64,000 bases of DNA, taken from Hordeum vulgare subsp. vulgare. Its lineage: Eukaryota > Streptophyta > Magnoliopsida > Poales > Poaceae. Position numbers and translations under genes: made by a program. The stretch is from positions 29,667,001 to 29,731,000 of the forward strand of contig NC_058524.1 of NCBI RefSeq assembly GCF_904849725.1. The letters are read 5' to 3'. Below are positions 44,971 through 57,894 of the stretch, in pieces (the first letter of the stretch is position 1; the number at the start of each line of letters is the position of its first letter). Under the pieces are notes generated by a model. The model did not search any database. It had not been told where the DNA came from and worked only from the letters and a program-made list of their open reading frames with translations.

Positions 44971-47900
44971 ATGAGTGGTCGTGTGTGGATGTATACCGGT
45001 CACCCTAGTCGGAAAGAGATGATGAAAGAATGGTTTGTAAAAACAAAGGAATTTGTGAAAGCCGCATTCGCAAATGGCCAGGAAAGAAACTATTGCCCCT
45101 GTCCTGGATGCAACAACTATAAAAAGACGACAGAGGCTGTAATGATTAAACACCTGCAGAGGAGGGGTTTTAAGCCTAATTCGGTGTGGACATTTCATGG
45201 TGAGTCTATATAACGCACAAGAGCTGAGGTGGTCCGTCGTCGCACGGACGAGCATGGTACCGGGATCGAAGACATGGTGCAAGACTTTGATGATGCTCGG
45301 TATTCGGAAGATGAGATGGAGGAATCTGCAAAGGCCTTTTATGAAAAGTTGGAGTCTTCAAAACGTCCTCTCCATGAGCACACTAAGCTCAATCAGCTCG
45401 ATGCAATTGCACAAGTAATGGCTCTGAAGGCTCAGTTCAACTTGGGAAGAGAATGGTACGACGTGATGATGACACTATTTGGACGCTTCCTACCCAAATG
45501 CCATGTCATGCCTGCAAACTTGTACCAGTCGGACAAAATACTTCGTGAACTTAAGATGCCCTATGAGAAGATAGATGCAAGTCAGAAAGGATGTGTCTTA
45601 TTTAGGAAGGAGTATGCACACTTGAACTATCGTCCCAATTGCGAGTCTTGCAGGTATCTTGTGGTAGAAAACGGTATGGGTGAGAAGAGGCACACCAAAA
45701 TCGCAGTTAGTGTTCTTCGGTATATGCCAATCATACCAAGACTTCAACGTTTTTCATGGTCGAGTAGACAGCCAGACAGATGACATGGCACAAATTGGGC
45801 AAAAGAACCGAACTAGATGCGGATGGGAATAAGATGGTGGTACACACATCGGATGGGGAAGCGTGGAAACATTTCGATGGATTGCATCAGGATAAAGCGG
45901 CAGATCCAAGGAATCCTCGAGTCTGCATCGCCACAGATGGTTTTAATCCCTTCGGCATGACGGCAACCAAATATAGTTGCTGGCCTCTATTTGTCATTCC
46001 ACTCAATCTCCCCCTGGAGAGATTATGCAAAGAAAGAACATATTTCCGACGTTGATAATTCCAGGGCCCAATTATCCGAGGAAGAATATGAATGTGTACC
46101 TGCAACCTCTTAAGGATGAATTGGAAGACGCTTGGGATAATGGGGTCAAGACATACGATGCCACTAGAAAACAAAACTTCAAAATGCATGTGTGGTACAT
46201 GTACTCTATGCATGACTTGCCGGTGTATAAACTATTCTCTGGATGGTGTGTGCATGGAAGGTTCCCGTGCCCACAATGCAAGGCAGCTCTTCAGTTTCAC
46301 TGGTTGCAGGAGGGTCGGAAGTATTCTTGCTTTGACTTGCATAGACAGTTCCTGGATCCTGACCATCAGTTCAGAAAAGACAAGAAGAACTTTACCAAAG
46401 GTAAAGTTGTCAAAAACTTGGCACCACCTGCGTTGACAGGCCAACAGATCCTGGATCAGTTAAACGCCCTCGAGCCTGATCTAGAGCGTCCAGGGTATTT
46501 CAAGGGGTATAATTCAAAACACACCTGGACTCACAAGCCATGCTTCTGGGATCTGCCTTACTTCACAGACCTCCTTCTTCCACACAATATCGACATGATG
46601 CACACTGAAAAGTATATCGGAGAGGCTATTTTTGGTACATTGTTCGACATAGATGGGAAGACAAAGGATAATACTAAGTCTAGAGTCGATCAAGAGACAC
46701 TATGTCATAGACTGTTACAAAACATGCGAGAAGGCAAAGGAAAGCAGAAGTGGTCGAAGCTAAAGGCCTGTTTCAATCTTGGAAGGCCAGCTATGAGGGA
46801 AATTATCTTGTGGGTCAAAATGCACTTGATGTTCCCCGATGGGTATGCACCGAATCTAAAGAGGGGAGCGAGTCTTGAAAAATTAAAAATCTTTGGTCTC
46901 AAGAGTCATGATTGGCACATATGGCTAGAGCGGGTAATACCGGTGATGTTACGTGGCTTTATTCCTGAGGATGAATGGCTAGTACTGGCGGAGCTGAGCT
47001 ATTTCTTCCGTGTTCTTTATGCGAAAGAATTGTCGCCTGGCGTGGTAGAAGACATGGAGGAGTTTGCATCGGAGTTGTTGTGCAAGTTAGAGAAGATCTT
47101 TCCACCGGGCTTCTTTAATCCAATGCAGCATTTGATTTTACATCTACCGACCGAGGCAAGATTGGGTGGGCCCGTGCAAGATCGTTGGTGCTATGCAACT
47201 AAGAGGATGCAGAAGACCCTTCGAGCTAAATGTAAAAATAAGCGTAGAATTGAAGCATCCATGGCTGAGGCATTCATTACTGAGGAGGTGGCAAACTTTC
47301 TGACAGCACACTACGAAGCCAAAAATCATCATTTTCATAATCCGAAGCCTCGGCACAATGATGCAGACCCTAAAAAAGGTGGGTCCAGCCTCAGCCTATT
47401 CAAAGGGAAGCTCGCACCAGCCGGTGCTTCGAAACCAGTAACGTTGGCTGTCAAAGAATGGCGGAACATTTCCTTGTATATCTTCAACAACCTAACAGAA
47501 GTGCGGCCGTACATCGGGTGAGTTCTCGACACATTTTCCCGTAACTTCTAATTCATTTGAACTGCTCTTATTCCCGGATATTTCAAACAGTCGTTACGTC
47601 GCCAAATTCTCGAATGGAGCGGTGATCGAAAATGATTTCGTCAAAGAGTACGAGCTTCTGTCAATGACAGGAGGCGGCTATCCCGGTTCCATCTCTTGGT
47701 TCAAACAAACGGTAATTATCAATAATTGACCATTTCATTTCTTGGTCTAACTTGCGGCTAATTCAACAATCGTTTCGTATTAAACTTGTTGGCTAATTCC
47801 GAGTCTATGGACGCCGAACTGAGACAAGTCGCTAATGGTTTTGACTATAAGGTCCGTTCATTTGAGAAATACAACATCAACGGGTATCTCTTTCGTACCT

Positions 47901-48604
47901 TTGGCAAAGAGCTATCTATGCCCGGTCGGAAATCTACAAATTGTGGTGTCTCTACTATCGGCGAAGGTGTTATCGAGTATTATGGAAGAGTTGAAGCAAT
48001 TTATGAACTTCAATTCTATGGTGAAAACCCACCAAACGTCGTTGTCTTCAAATGTTATTGGTTCCAGCCGAAGGAGTATAGAAGGACTCATGAACATATA
48101 GGACTAGTCGAAATCGATCCAAACACCCATTTAGATGTTCCCGATGTCTATATTACGGCTCAACAGGCGACCCAAGTTTTCTATCTACCGTGAGCATGCC
48201 AAACGGATAAGAATCTGGAAGGTTGGTATGTTGTTTATGAAGTGCCGCCACATGTCACACCACCTCTCCCAAATGAACAGGATTATGAACCTCACATTAA
48301 CCCAGACACATATGATGGAGAATTCTTCCAAGAAACACGTCTTTCCAAGAAACGTTTCAAGGACCACCGTGCTTCACCCAAGAACATGGAAGTAGACAGT
48401 GACAATGAATCCGACTCCACCCCTGAGCCGGATCCAGAAGACCTAGAACTCGTAGAGGTTACTGATGTGGATGACCTGGCAATGCTTCAACGATTAAAGA
48501 AAGGCCTTTCACAACTTCATGCCGTTGAACCCGACGAGCACGTCATTCATGAAGAAATGCGTGATAGTGATGATGATGATGCATTTATTGATGATGATTA
48601 TTAG
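44971..48604 (+). pseudogene. TNP2-type CACTA transposase (element D)
   Basis: It starts MSGRVWMYTGHPSRKEMM. The N-terminal association domain has CPCPGCNNYKK (about 45100), and the TNP2 core has CIATDGFNPFGM (about 45935) and NIFPTLIIPGPNYP (46040). PVYKLFSGWCVHGRFPCPQC (46220) and the downstream DUF4218-like region follow to 47517. Then come exons 47591-47711 and about 47786-48604 (DUF4216-like part, acidic tail ending DDDDAFIDDDY). Damage is light: TAA at 45211, shifts near 45750 and 46013, and TGA at 48191 where Tyr is expected. The transposase would cut the CACTATTGG-type ends. Confidence 0.92.
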
Positions 48605-48723
48605 ATTGTAATATTCACAAATTAAATTATATATATTTTAATCTTTATTATTCATGTACATATTATTATTCATGTCAGTTATTCAATTTTTTTATGTTGT
48701 ACTAATTTCTTTTAGTCTTTATC

Positions 48724-51434
48724 ATGGCAGGTCACCAGGTGTTGAAACATGGTGGGCGCTAGTCCAGAGCGCTCGACGGGTTCTTCCTAGCCGCCCCGCA
48801 CGAGGGGTGATACTTCCCTTCCACCCCTATCTCTCCGTAGAGCCTTGGCAGACAGTCTTTCAACACCACCCGTGGGTTCTTCTTCGTCGGCGGCATTACC
48901 CATTGGGAGTGGTGCTGGTCGGGTAGGGAAGAAGGGGAAGGGTATAGGGAGAGGTGGTGGCCACAGAAGATCCAGGAGGACTGTTGAGCCGTCCTCCCCA
49001 CCACCACCAGATCATTGACCCGAGCATAGGACTACTATGGTCGACCCGTTTGCGGAGGAGGCTACGGGGACTCCGGTCCAGGAGCCTGGTGTTGACAGGC
49101 ATTCGTCCCATGAGACTCCGCTCCACGATCAGCCTCGGGTCGAGGTGCATTCGTCCCACGAGACTACGGTTCCGGAGGCTTCATCTGACGTGGAGAGGCC
49201 CGGATGGGATACCTGGCCGGATCGGACCGAGTTGCCGGATTAGACCGAGGGTCCGGGTGGCTCAGGGGGTGGGGATGGCGGGGATGAGTTTACGGATAGT
49301 GAGGGCGATGTGCAGGTGGACGGGGCCACCGTGTACAAGCGTGGTAGTACACGTCTCCCGGTCGTGCCGGCTACCCGCGAGCAGAGGCTGGTGATTAAAG
49401 CTGAAGGAGATAGGTAAGTACATTTACTCTTTTTTTTAGCTTTTGCCTTCAAGTTTGTTCAAATATCTAATGTGTTGACCTTATCATACTGCAGGGGATG
49501 GGTACACCCTCTTGGAGTCCGCAGGCCGAACTCCATCCTTGGTGTGCTTTGTTGGACAAATTTCCCAGGGTTTGTCACGTTGCCTCGTGAGGGTCAGGTT
49601 CCTACACTAGGATTTTCCTGGGACCACTAGCAGGCTGCGCAGGCCCTGCCGGAGGAGATTATAGATGGTGTCTTGTGCCACACGAGGGCCGAGATGGTGA
49701 TCAAGAGCTTTTGGGTAAATTATCCTTTTACACAATCTAAAATTAACAATGTAGCTAATTATTGTACTAATCGGTGTTTTCACATTTGATTGCAGACCTT
49801 CTATAGGTGTGAGGATGGATATGAGGAAGAGGCAGCCAAGGTTCTCGAGGCCGAGTGTAGGTGGTTACTACAGAACTTACGCCACGAGGCTCGGCCGCAG
49901 GCTATTCGAGACTACTACGCCACACGTGGTATTAAGAAGCAGAAGAAGGATTGCCGCGGAAAGTTTCTGAAGAAGGAGCAATACATGAAGGTAATTACCT
50001 ATTATTAAGTCCTTCTACGTAATTTTCTTGATTTCATTCATAGGCGTAGCGCTCAAAATTATTTCTAATAACTTACAGGTGCCCCCGAGATGGTGTGCGG
50101 ATAAGATGGATTGTTGGGAGGCGTTGGTTGATGAGTGGTGCATAGACAGCTGGTGAGCTGTCCACGAGAATGTGAAGGATCGGCGTAGCCAAATGGTTGG
50201 TGTGCCACACCATCAAGGCAGCGCCAACTTACTTCAGTTCAGACGAAACTGGGTATGTGATTTGCTTCATGATTCAAGCAATTCATTCTTCATGCTAATA
50301 TTTTGTTCCTCTCTTTTAGGCGCATCACAATAAGACGGAGATGCCACACTTGTACGACCTTTATGGCATGGCCCATACTGCCTCGTACAAGAAGGAGAAG
50401 GCATTCTCTGAGTCCGACCTGGATGATCCAAATGACTTCACCAACATATCATCCCACCACAAGCTCGTGGCATACAGGGACACGCGGAAGGCTAGGAAAG
50501 GGGATGGCTTTAACCCTAGCCAGGAACCTTTGGATCGAGAGCTGGTGATGATATCTGGTGGCGGGAGGCCCCATGACTCGATAGCCATTGGAGATGGGAT
50601 AATACTTTGTCCACTCACTCTCCCGGAGATCAAGGTGCGCCATTCGAGCAGCTGTCCTGAGATAACGCGTCGTCCACGGCCAGTCGATCTTGCCATCGAG
50701 GTTAGTTGTACGGACTAAGAACACTTTCATCCATTTCATTATGTGTGTCACCATAGATAATTACTATGGTAACGAGGAATGGTGTTTCAGGCTGTTCTTC
50801 AGAAAGAGAGATTGGCAAACCATGCTGCTCTCGAGAAAGATAGATTGGCAAACCAGGCTGCTCTTGACAAAGAGAGATTGGCAAGCCAGGCTGCTCTTCA
50901 GGCTGCTCTTGATGAGAGGGACTAGACCACGGCACGATTGATTGAGGAGGAGAGGGCCCGGAATGAGGCGGGTCAACGGGCCATGTACAAGCTTTTTGTG
51001 GTAAGTTTTTTTTCACATTAGCCAAATCATGTGTGTAATGTCTGTTTCATTACTAACTAATACGACCCACTCTTCAGGGTCTGTGCGAGAAGAGCGGTCA
51101 AGTCCCTCTGCCGATGCCCGTCTTCTCTTCGATTGACACGGTGAGTTTCATTATAAACTACTCCCTCCGTTCCTAAATATAAGACCTTTTAGAGATTGCA
51201 CTATGAACTACATACGGATGTACATAGACATATTTTAGAGTATAGATTCACTCATTTTATTTCGTATGTAGTCTTCTAATGAAATCTCTAAAAGGTCTTA
51301 TATTTTGGAACGGAGGGAGTAGTATTAATAATTGAGTGTCATCATGCTAACTGAGACATTGCAAAATATCTATTCTGCAGAATAACTCCCGAGCGGCATC
51401 GCACGAGCCTTCTCCAGATGTTTCTCCTCCTTGA
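48724..51434 (+). pseudogene. Accessory CACTA gene (Transposase_24-like), element D
   Basis: It begins 120 bp after TNP2 in the same direction. Parts that read well are a Gly/Ser/Pro-rich N-terminus (48900-49430) and WVHPLGVRRPNSILG (49500). Next come FYRCEDGYEEEAAKVLEAE (49800), PHLYDLYGMAHTASYKKEK (50345) and a heptad-like ALQKERLANHAALEKDRLA segment (50790) likely to form a coiled coil. The final exon is NNSRAASHEPSPDVSPP, with TGA at 51432. Stops at about 49016, 49243, 49628 and 50156 kill it. A Stowaway MITE lies in the last intron. Confidence 0.8.
51161..51319. mobile_element. Stowaway MITE, Thalos-like
   Basis: 159 bp with terminal inverted repeats CTCCCTCCGTTCC and a TA duplication (51159-51160, 51320-51321). 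Size, ends and target fit Tc1/Mariner-derived Stowaway; internal TAAGACCTTTTAGAGATT resembles Thalos as I remember it. Confidence 0.93.
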
Positions 51435-54400
51435 TGACCACTACGATAAGTTTCTCTTCTCCTCTTTCATATTCTCCTTGCCTTCGTTTCCCCAACAATG
51501 ACATAATTAGCCCATTTAGCTCCAAAAAGACAATGTTAGCTAATTTAGCTCCAAGAAGAGGAGAAGAGGAGAAATGAAAAGGAAGAACAAAAAGAAGAAG
51601 AGAAAGAGAAGAGAAGGAGAAGGAGAAGAAGGAGGAGGAGAAGAAGGAGGAGGAGGAGGGGGAGGAGGAGGACAAGGAGGAGAAGGCCAAGGACCTTCTA
51701 GTCCTTCTCCTCCTCCTCCTCCTCCTTCTCCACCTTCTTCTTTATTTCCTCTTCTTCTCCTCCTCCTCCTCTTTATTCTCCTCTTTCATATTCTCCTTGC
51801 CTTAATTTCCCCAACAATGACATAATTAGCCCATTTAGCTCCAAAATGCCATAATAACCTCAAAATGCATAAGAACCTTGGTTAGCTCATTAATATTATA
51901 TAGTTAGCTTGTTTTCCTCTAAAATGGGATAATTAGACCATTTAGCTCCAAAAAGACATAGCTAGCTAATTTAGCTCCAAGAAGAGGAGAAGAGGAGAAG
52001 AAATAGGAAAAATGAAAAGAAATAAGAAGAAGAAGAAGAGAAGAAGGGGAAGGAGGATGAGGAGGAGGAGAAGGTCAAGGACCTTCTAGTCCTTCTCCTC
52101 CTCCTCCTCCTTCTCCTCCTTCTTCTTTATTTCTTCTTCTTCTCCTCCTCCTCCTCTTTCTTCTCTTTCATATTCTCCTTGCTTTAAATTCCCCAACAAT
52201 GACATAATTAGCTCATTTAGCTCCAAAAAGAAATTATAAGCTCAAAATGGCATAAGAACCTTGGTTAGCTCATTAATATTATATACTTAGCTTGTTTTCC
52301 TCTAAAATGGGATAATTAGCCCATTTAGCTCCAAAAAGACATAGTTAGCTAATTTAGCTCCAAGAAGAGGAGAAATGAAAAGGAAGAACAAAAAGAAGAA
52401 GAGAAAGAGAAGAGAAGGAGAAGGAGAAGAAGGAGGAGGAGAAGAAGGAGAAGGAGGAGGAGGAGGAGGAGGAGGAGAAGGAGGAGAAGGCCAAGGAAAC
52501 TCTAGTCCTTCTCCTCCTCCTCCTTCTCCTCCTTCTTCTTTATTTCTTCTTCTTCTCCTCCTCCTGCTCTTTCTTCTCCTTTTTAATATTCTCATTGCCT
52601 TAATTTCCCCAACAATGACATAATTAGCCCACACTACAACAAAAGTGATAATTTTTGACGCTCATTCCGTGACAATTCAACGAAAAAACGTCACAGTTTG
52701 TGAAATTAAGATGATTCCCTCACGTTTTTTCACTTAATCGTCATAGAATGTGCGTCACAGAATATCACATTTGTTGTAGTGCCATTTAGCTCCAAAATGC
52801 CATAATAACCTCAAAATGGCATAAGAACCTTGGTTAGCTCATTAATATTATATACTTAGCTTGTTTTCCTCTTAAATGGGATAATTAGCCCATTTAGCTC
52901 CAAAAAAACATAGTTAGCTAATTTAGCTCCAACAAGAGGAGAAGAGGAGAAGAAATAGGAAAAATGAAAAGAAAGAAAGAAGAAGAAGAAGATGAGAAGA
53001 AGGAGAAGGAGGAGGAGGAGGAGGAGGAGAAGGAGGAGAAGGCCAAGGACCTTCTAGTCCTTCTCCTCCTCCTCCTCCTCCTCATTCTCCACCTTCTTCT
53101 TTATTTCTTCTTCTTCTCCTCCTCCTCCTGTTTCTTCTCCTCTTTCATATTCTCCTTGCCTTAATTTCCCCAACAATGACATAATTAGCCAATTTAGCTC
53201 CAAAAAGACATTATAAGCTCTAAATGGCATAAGAACCTTGGTTAGCTCATTAATATTATATACTTAGCTTGTTTTCCTCTATAATGACATAATTAGCCCA
53301 TTTAGCTCCAAAAAGACATAGTTAGCTAATTTAGCTCCAAGAAGAGGAGAAGAGGAGAATAAATAGGAAAAATGAAAAAAAAAAGAAGAAGAAGAAGAAG
53401 AAGAAGAAGAGAAGAAGGAGAAGGAGGAGGAGGACGAGAAGACCAAGGACCTTCTAGTCCTTCTCCTCCTCCTCCTCCTTCTCCTCCTTCTTCTTTATTT
53501 CTTCTTCTTCTTCTCCTCCTCCTCTTTCTTCTCCTCTTTCATATTATCCTTGCCTTAATTTCCCCAACAATGACATAATTAGCCAATTTAGCTCCAACAA
53601 GACATTATAAGCTCAAAATGTCATAAGAACCTTGGTTAGCTCATTAATATTATATACTTAGCTTGTTTTCCTCTATAATGACATAATTAGCCCATTTAGC
53701 TCCAAAAAGACATATTTAGCTAATTTAGCTCCAAGAAGAGGAGAAGAGGAGAAGAAATAGGAAAAATGAAAAGAAAGAAGAAGAAGAAGAAGAAGAAGAA
53801 GAAGAGAAGAGAAGAAGGAGAAGGAGAAGGAGGAGAAGGAGGAGAAGGCCAAGGTCCTTCTAGTCCTTCTCCTCCTCCTCCTTCTCCACCTTCTTATTTA
53901 TTTCTTCTTCTTCTTCTCCTCCTCCTATTTATTCTCCTCTTTCATATTCTCCTTGCCTTAATTTCCCCAACAATGACATAATTAGCCCATTTAGCTCCAA
54001 AATGCCATAATAACCTCAAAATGGCATAAGAACCTTGGTTAGCTCATTAATATTATATAGTTAGCTTGTTTTCCTCTAAAATGGGATAATTAGCCCATTT
54101 AGCTCCAAAAAGACATAGTTAGATAATTTAGCTCCAAGAAGAGGAGAAGAAATAGGAAAAATGAAAAGAAAGAAGAAGAAGAAGAAGAGAAGAAGGGGAA
54201 GGAGGAGGAGGAGGAGGAGGAGAAGGCCAAGGACCTTCTAGTCCTTCTCCTCCTCCTCCTCCTTCTCCTCCTTCTTTTTTATTTTTTCTTCTTCTTCTCC
54301 TCTTCCTCTTTCTTCTCCTCTTTCATATTCTCCTTGCCTTAATTTCCCCTACAATGACATAATTAGCCAATTTTGCTCCAAAATGACATTATAAGCTCAA

Positions 54401-55455
54401 AATGGCATAAGAACCTTGGTTAGCTCATTAATATTATATACTTAGCTTGTTTTCCTCTATAATGACATAATTAGCCCATTTAGCTCCAAAAAGACATAGT
54501 TAGCTAATTTAGCTCCAAGAAGAGGAGAGGAGGAGAAGAAATACGAAAAATGAAAAGAAAGAAGAAGAAGAAGAAGAGAAGAAGGAGAAGGAGAAGGAGG
54601 AGGAGGAGGAGAAGGAGGAGAAGGCCAAGGACCTTCTAGTCCTTCTCCTCCTTCTCCTCCTCCTTCTCCTCCTTCTTCTTTATTTCTTCTTCTTCTCCTC
54701 CTCCTCCTCTTTCTTCTCCTCTTTCATATTCTCCTTGCCTTAATTTCCCCAACAATGACATAATTAGCCAATTTAGCTCCAAATAGACATTATAAGCTCA
54801 AAATGGCATAAGAACGTTGGTTAGATCATTAATATTATATACTTAGCTTGTTTTCCTCTATAATGACATAATTAGCCCATTTAGCTCCAAAAAGACATAG
54901 TTAGCTAATTTAGATCCAAGAAGAGGACAAGAGGAGAAATGAAAAGGAAGAACAAAAAGAAGAAGAGAAAGAGAACAGAAGGAGAAGGAGAAGAAGGAGG
55001 AGGATAAGAAGAAGGGAAGAAGGAGAAGGAGGAGAAGGAGCCCTCCTTATTCTCCTTCTTCTTCCCTCCTTCTCCTCTTATTCTTCAATTTAGTTTATTT
55101 TCCCCCAACAAAGACATACTTAGCCAATTATCATCCAAAATGACATAATTAGCTTAGTTAGGTAAAAACATCATAAGAACCTTGGTTAGCTCAATAAAAT
55201 GACTAATTAAGCTCCTGAAAGACATAATAAGCTCAAAACGGCATAAGAACCTTGGTTAGCTCATTCATATTATATACTTAGCTTGTTTTCCTCTAGAATG
55301 ACATAATTAGCCCATTTAGCTGCAAAAATACATAGTTAGCTAATTTAGCTCCAAGGAGAGGAGAAGAGGAGAAATGAAAAGAAGGAAGAAGAAAAAGAAG
55401 AAGAAGAAGAAGAGAAGAAGAGAAGGAGAAGGAGAAGGAGAAGAAGAAGGAGGAG
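51435..55455 (+). repeat. GA/TC-rich tandem array of CACTA D, unit about 400 bp
   Basis: CCATTTAGCTCC anchors lie near 51512, 51938, 52321, 52890, 53298, 53692, 54095, 54476, 54877 and 55313. The spacings are 381-435 bp except for one enlarged by the MITE. Each unit has a purine tract (GAAGAAGGAGAAGG) followed after CCAAGGACCTTCTAGTCC by a matching pyrimidine tract, then an AT-rich part with ACCTTGGTTAGCTC. Frames here are poly-Lys/Glu/Pro/Ser strings and not genes. Confidence 0.9.
52632..52781. mobile_element. CACTA-type MITE, 150 bp
   Basis: The ends are CACTACAACAAA and its reverse complement, and CCA is duplicated at 52629-52631 and 52782-52784. The empty target AGCCCATTTAGC is present in every neighbouring array unit. 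A GTGACG-type motif recurs inside. Confidence 0.88.
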
Positions 55456-55460
55456 GAGGA

Positions 55461-57293
55461 TGTTGGGGAACGTCGCATGGGAAACAAAAAATTTCCTACG
55501 CGCACGAAGACCTATCATGGTGATGTCCATCTACGAGAGGGGATTTCCGATCTACGTACCCTTGTAGATCACACAGCAGAAGCGTTTAAGAAACGCGGTT
55601 GATGTAGTGGAACGTCCTCACGTCCCTCGATCCGCCCCGCGAACCGTCCCATGAACCGTCCCACGATCCGTCCCATGATCCGCTCCGATCTAGTGCCGAA
55701 TAGACGGCACCTCCGCGTTCAGCACACATACAGCTCGACGATGATCTCAGCCTTCTTGATCCAGCAAGAGAGACGGAGAGGTAGATGAGTTCCCCGGCAG
55801 CGTGACGGCGCTCCGGAGGTTGGTGGTGATCTAATCTCAGCAGGGCTCCACCCGAGCTCCGCAGAAACGCGATCTAGAGGTAAAACCGTGGAGGTATGTG
55901 GTCGGGCTGCCATGGCAAAAGTTGGCTCAAATCAGCCCTAATACCTCAGTATATATAGGAGGGAGGGGGAGGGAAGAGGCAGCCTCAAACCCTCAAGGTT
56001 TGGCCGAAATTGGAGGTGGAGGAGCCCTACTCCAATCCTACTTGGAGTAGGATTCCACCTTCCCACTTGGAAACTCTTTCCACCTTGTGTTTTTTCCTTC
56101 TCAAACCTTATGGGCCTTAGTGGGAACTTATTCCAGCCCACTAGGGGCTGGTTTATCTCTTCCCATAGCCCATGAGACCCCTTGGGGCGTGACACCCCTC
56201 CCGATGGTCCCCGGCAGCCCTCCCGGCACTCCCAGTACACTACCGATGAGCCCGAAACTTTTCCGGTAATGCACGAAAACCTTCCGGTAACCAAATGAGG
56301 TCATCCTATATATCAATCTTCACCTCCGGACCATTCCGGAGCTCCTCGTGACGTCCTGGATCTCATCCGGGACTCGGAACAACATTCGCTAACCAACCAT
56401 ATAACTCAAATACGCATATAACAACGTCGAACCTTAAGTGTGCAGACCCTGCGGGTTCGAGAACTATGTAGACATGACCCGAGTGACTCCTCGGTCAATA
56501 TCCAATAGCGGGACCTGGATGCCCATATTGGATCCTACATATTCTCCGAAGATCTTATCGGTTGAACCTCAGTGTCAAGGATTCATATAATCCCGTATGT
56601 CATTCCCTTTGTCCTTCGGTATGTTACTTGCCCGAGATTCGATCGTTAGTATCCGCATACCTATTTCAATCTCGTTTACCGGCAAGTCTCTTTACTCGTT
56701 CCGTAATACAAGATCCCGCAACTTGCACTAAGTTACATTGCTTGCAAGGCTTGTGTGTGATGTTGTATTACCGAGTGGGCCCCGAGATACCTCTTCGTCA
56801 CACGGAGTGACAAATCCCAGTCTTGATCCATACTAACTCAACTAACACCTTCGGAGATACCTGTAGAGCATCTTTATAATCACCCAGTTACGTTGCGATG
56901 TTTGATACACACAAAGCATTCCTCCGGTGTCAGTGAGTTATATGATCTCATGGTCATAGGAACAAATACTTGACACGCAGAAAACAGTAGCAACAAAATG
57001 ACACGATCAATATGCTACGTCTATTAGTTCGGGTCTAGTCCATCACATGATGCTGCTAATGATGTGATCCCGTTATCAAGTGACAACACTTGCCTATGGT
57101 CAGGAAACCTTGACCATCTTTGATCAACGAGCTAGTCAACTAGAGGCCTACTAGGGACAATGTTTTGTCTATGTATCCACACATGCACTGTGTTTCCAAT
57201 CAATACAATTAGCATGGATAATAAACGATTATCATGAACAAAGAAATATAATAATAACTAATTTATTATTGCCTCTAGGGCATATTTCCAACA
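55461..57293 (-). mobile_element. Solo LTR of a BARE/WIS/Angela-type Copia element
   Basis: 1833 bp in reverse orientation, from TGTTGGGG to TTCCAACA. GAGGA is duplicated at 55456-55460 and 57294-57298. No internal sequence remains, as expected after recombination between the two LTRs of one element. A reversed TATA box lies near 55950. Confidence 0.95.
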
Positions 57294-57894
57294 GAGGAGA
57301 AGAAGAGAAGAAGAAGGAGAAGGACCCCTCCTTCTTCTCCTTCTTCTTCTCTCCTCCTTCTTCTGCTCCTTCTTCTCCTTCTTCTTCTCTTCTTCTTTTT
57401 TCTTCTTCTCCTCCTCCTTCTCCTTCTCCTTCTCCTTCCCCTCCTCCTCCTCCTCCTCCTTCTTGTTTTTCTTCTCCTTGTTCTCTTCTTGCTTCTTCTC
57501 TTTCTTCTTCAATTTATCTTATTTGTCATATATATGTTGTTGTTCTTCTTTTCTGACTTTCTTATTCCCATCTTGCAGATTGCATGTACTACATGCATGG
57601 AAGCTGGCATTGATGGAATGCTTTAGTTCTAGTTTTCATTTGAGTTGATGAACAATGTGGAATTATATGTATATGTATATATGGATGAACAGTATATGTG
57701 GAACTATATGTGTATGTGTTGTGACCTATATATGTGCTATGAATATGGATGAAACTTTGTGCTATGAATATGTGTTGTGACCTATATATGTGCTATGAAT
57801 TATATGTGCTATGTATATGTATATGTGTTGTGACCTATATATGTGCTATGTATATGTATATGTGCTGTGAAATAAATAAATAAACAAAACTGTG
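57294..57894 (+). repeat. End of the GA/TC array and a TATATGTGCTATG minisatellite
   Basis: Until about 57520 the pyrimidine tract of the interrupted array unit continues. From 57655 to 57880 ATGTGTTGTGACCTATAT-type units of about 30-50 bp repeat with variation. No gene is seen. Confidence 0.65.

Noticed and set aside
51574..55530. Many Lys/Glu- and Pro/Ser-rich frames
   Set aside because: Translations of the GA and TC tracts of the tandem array. They recur in every unit and have no conserved core.
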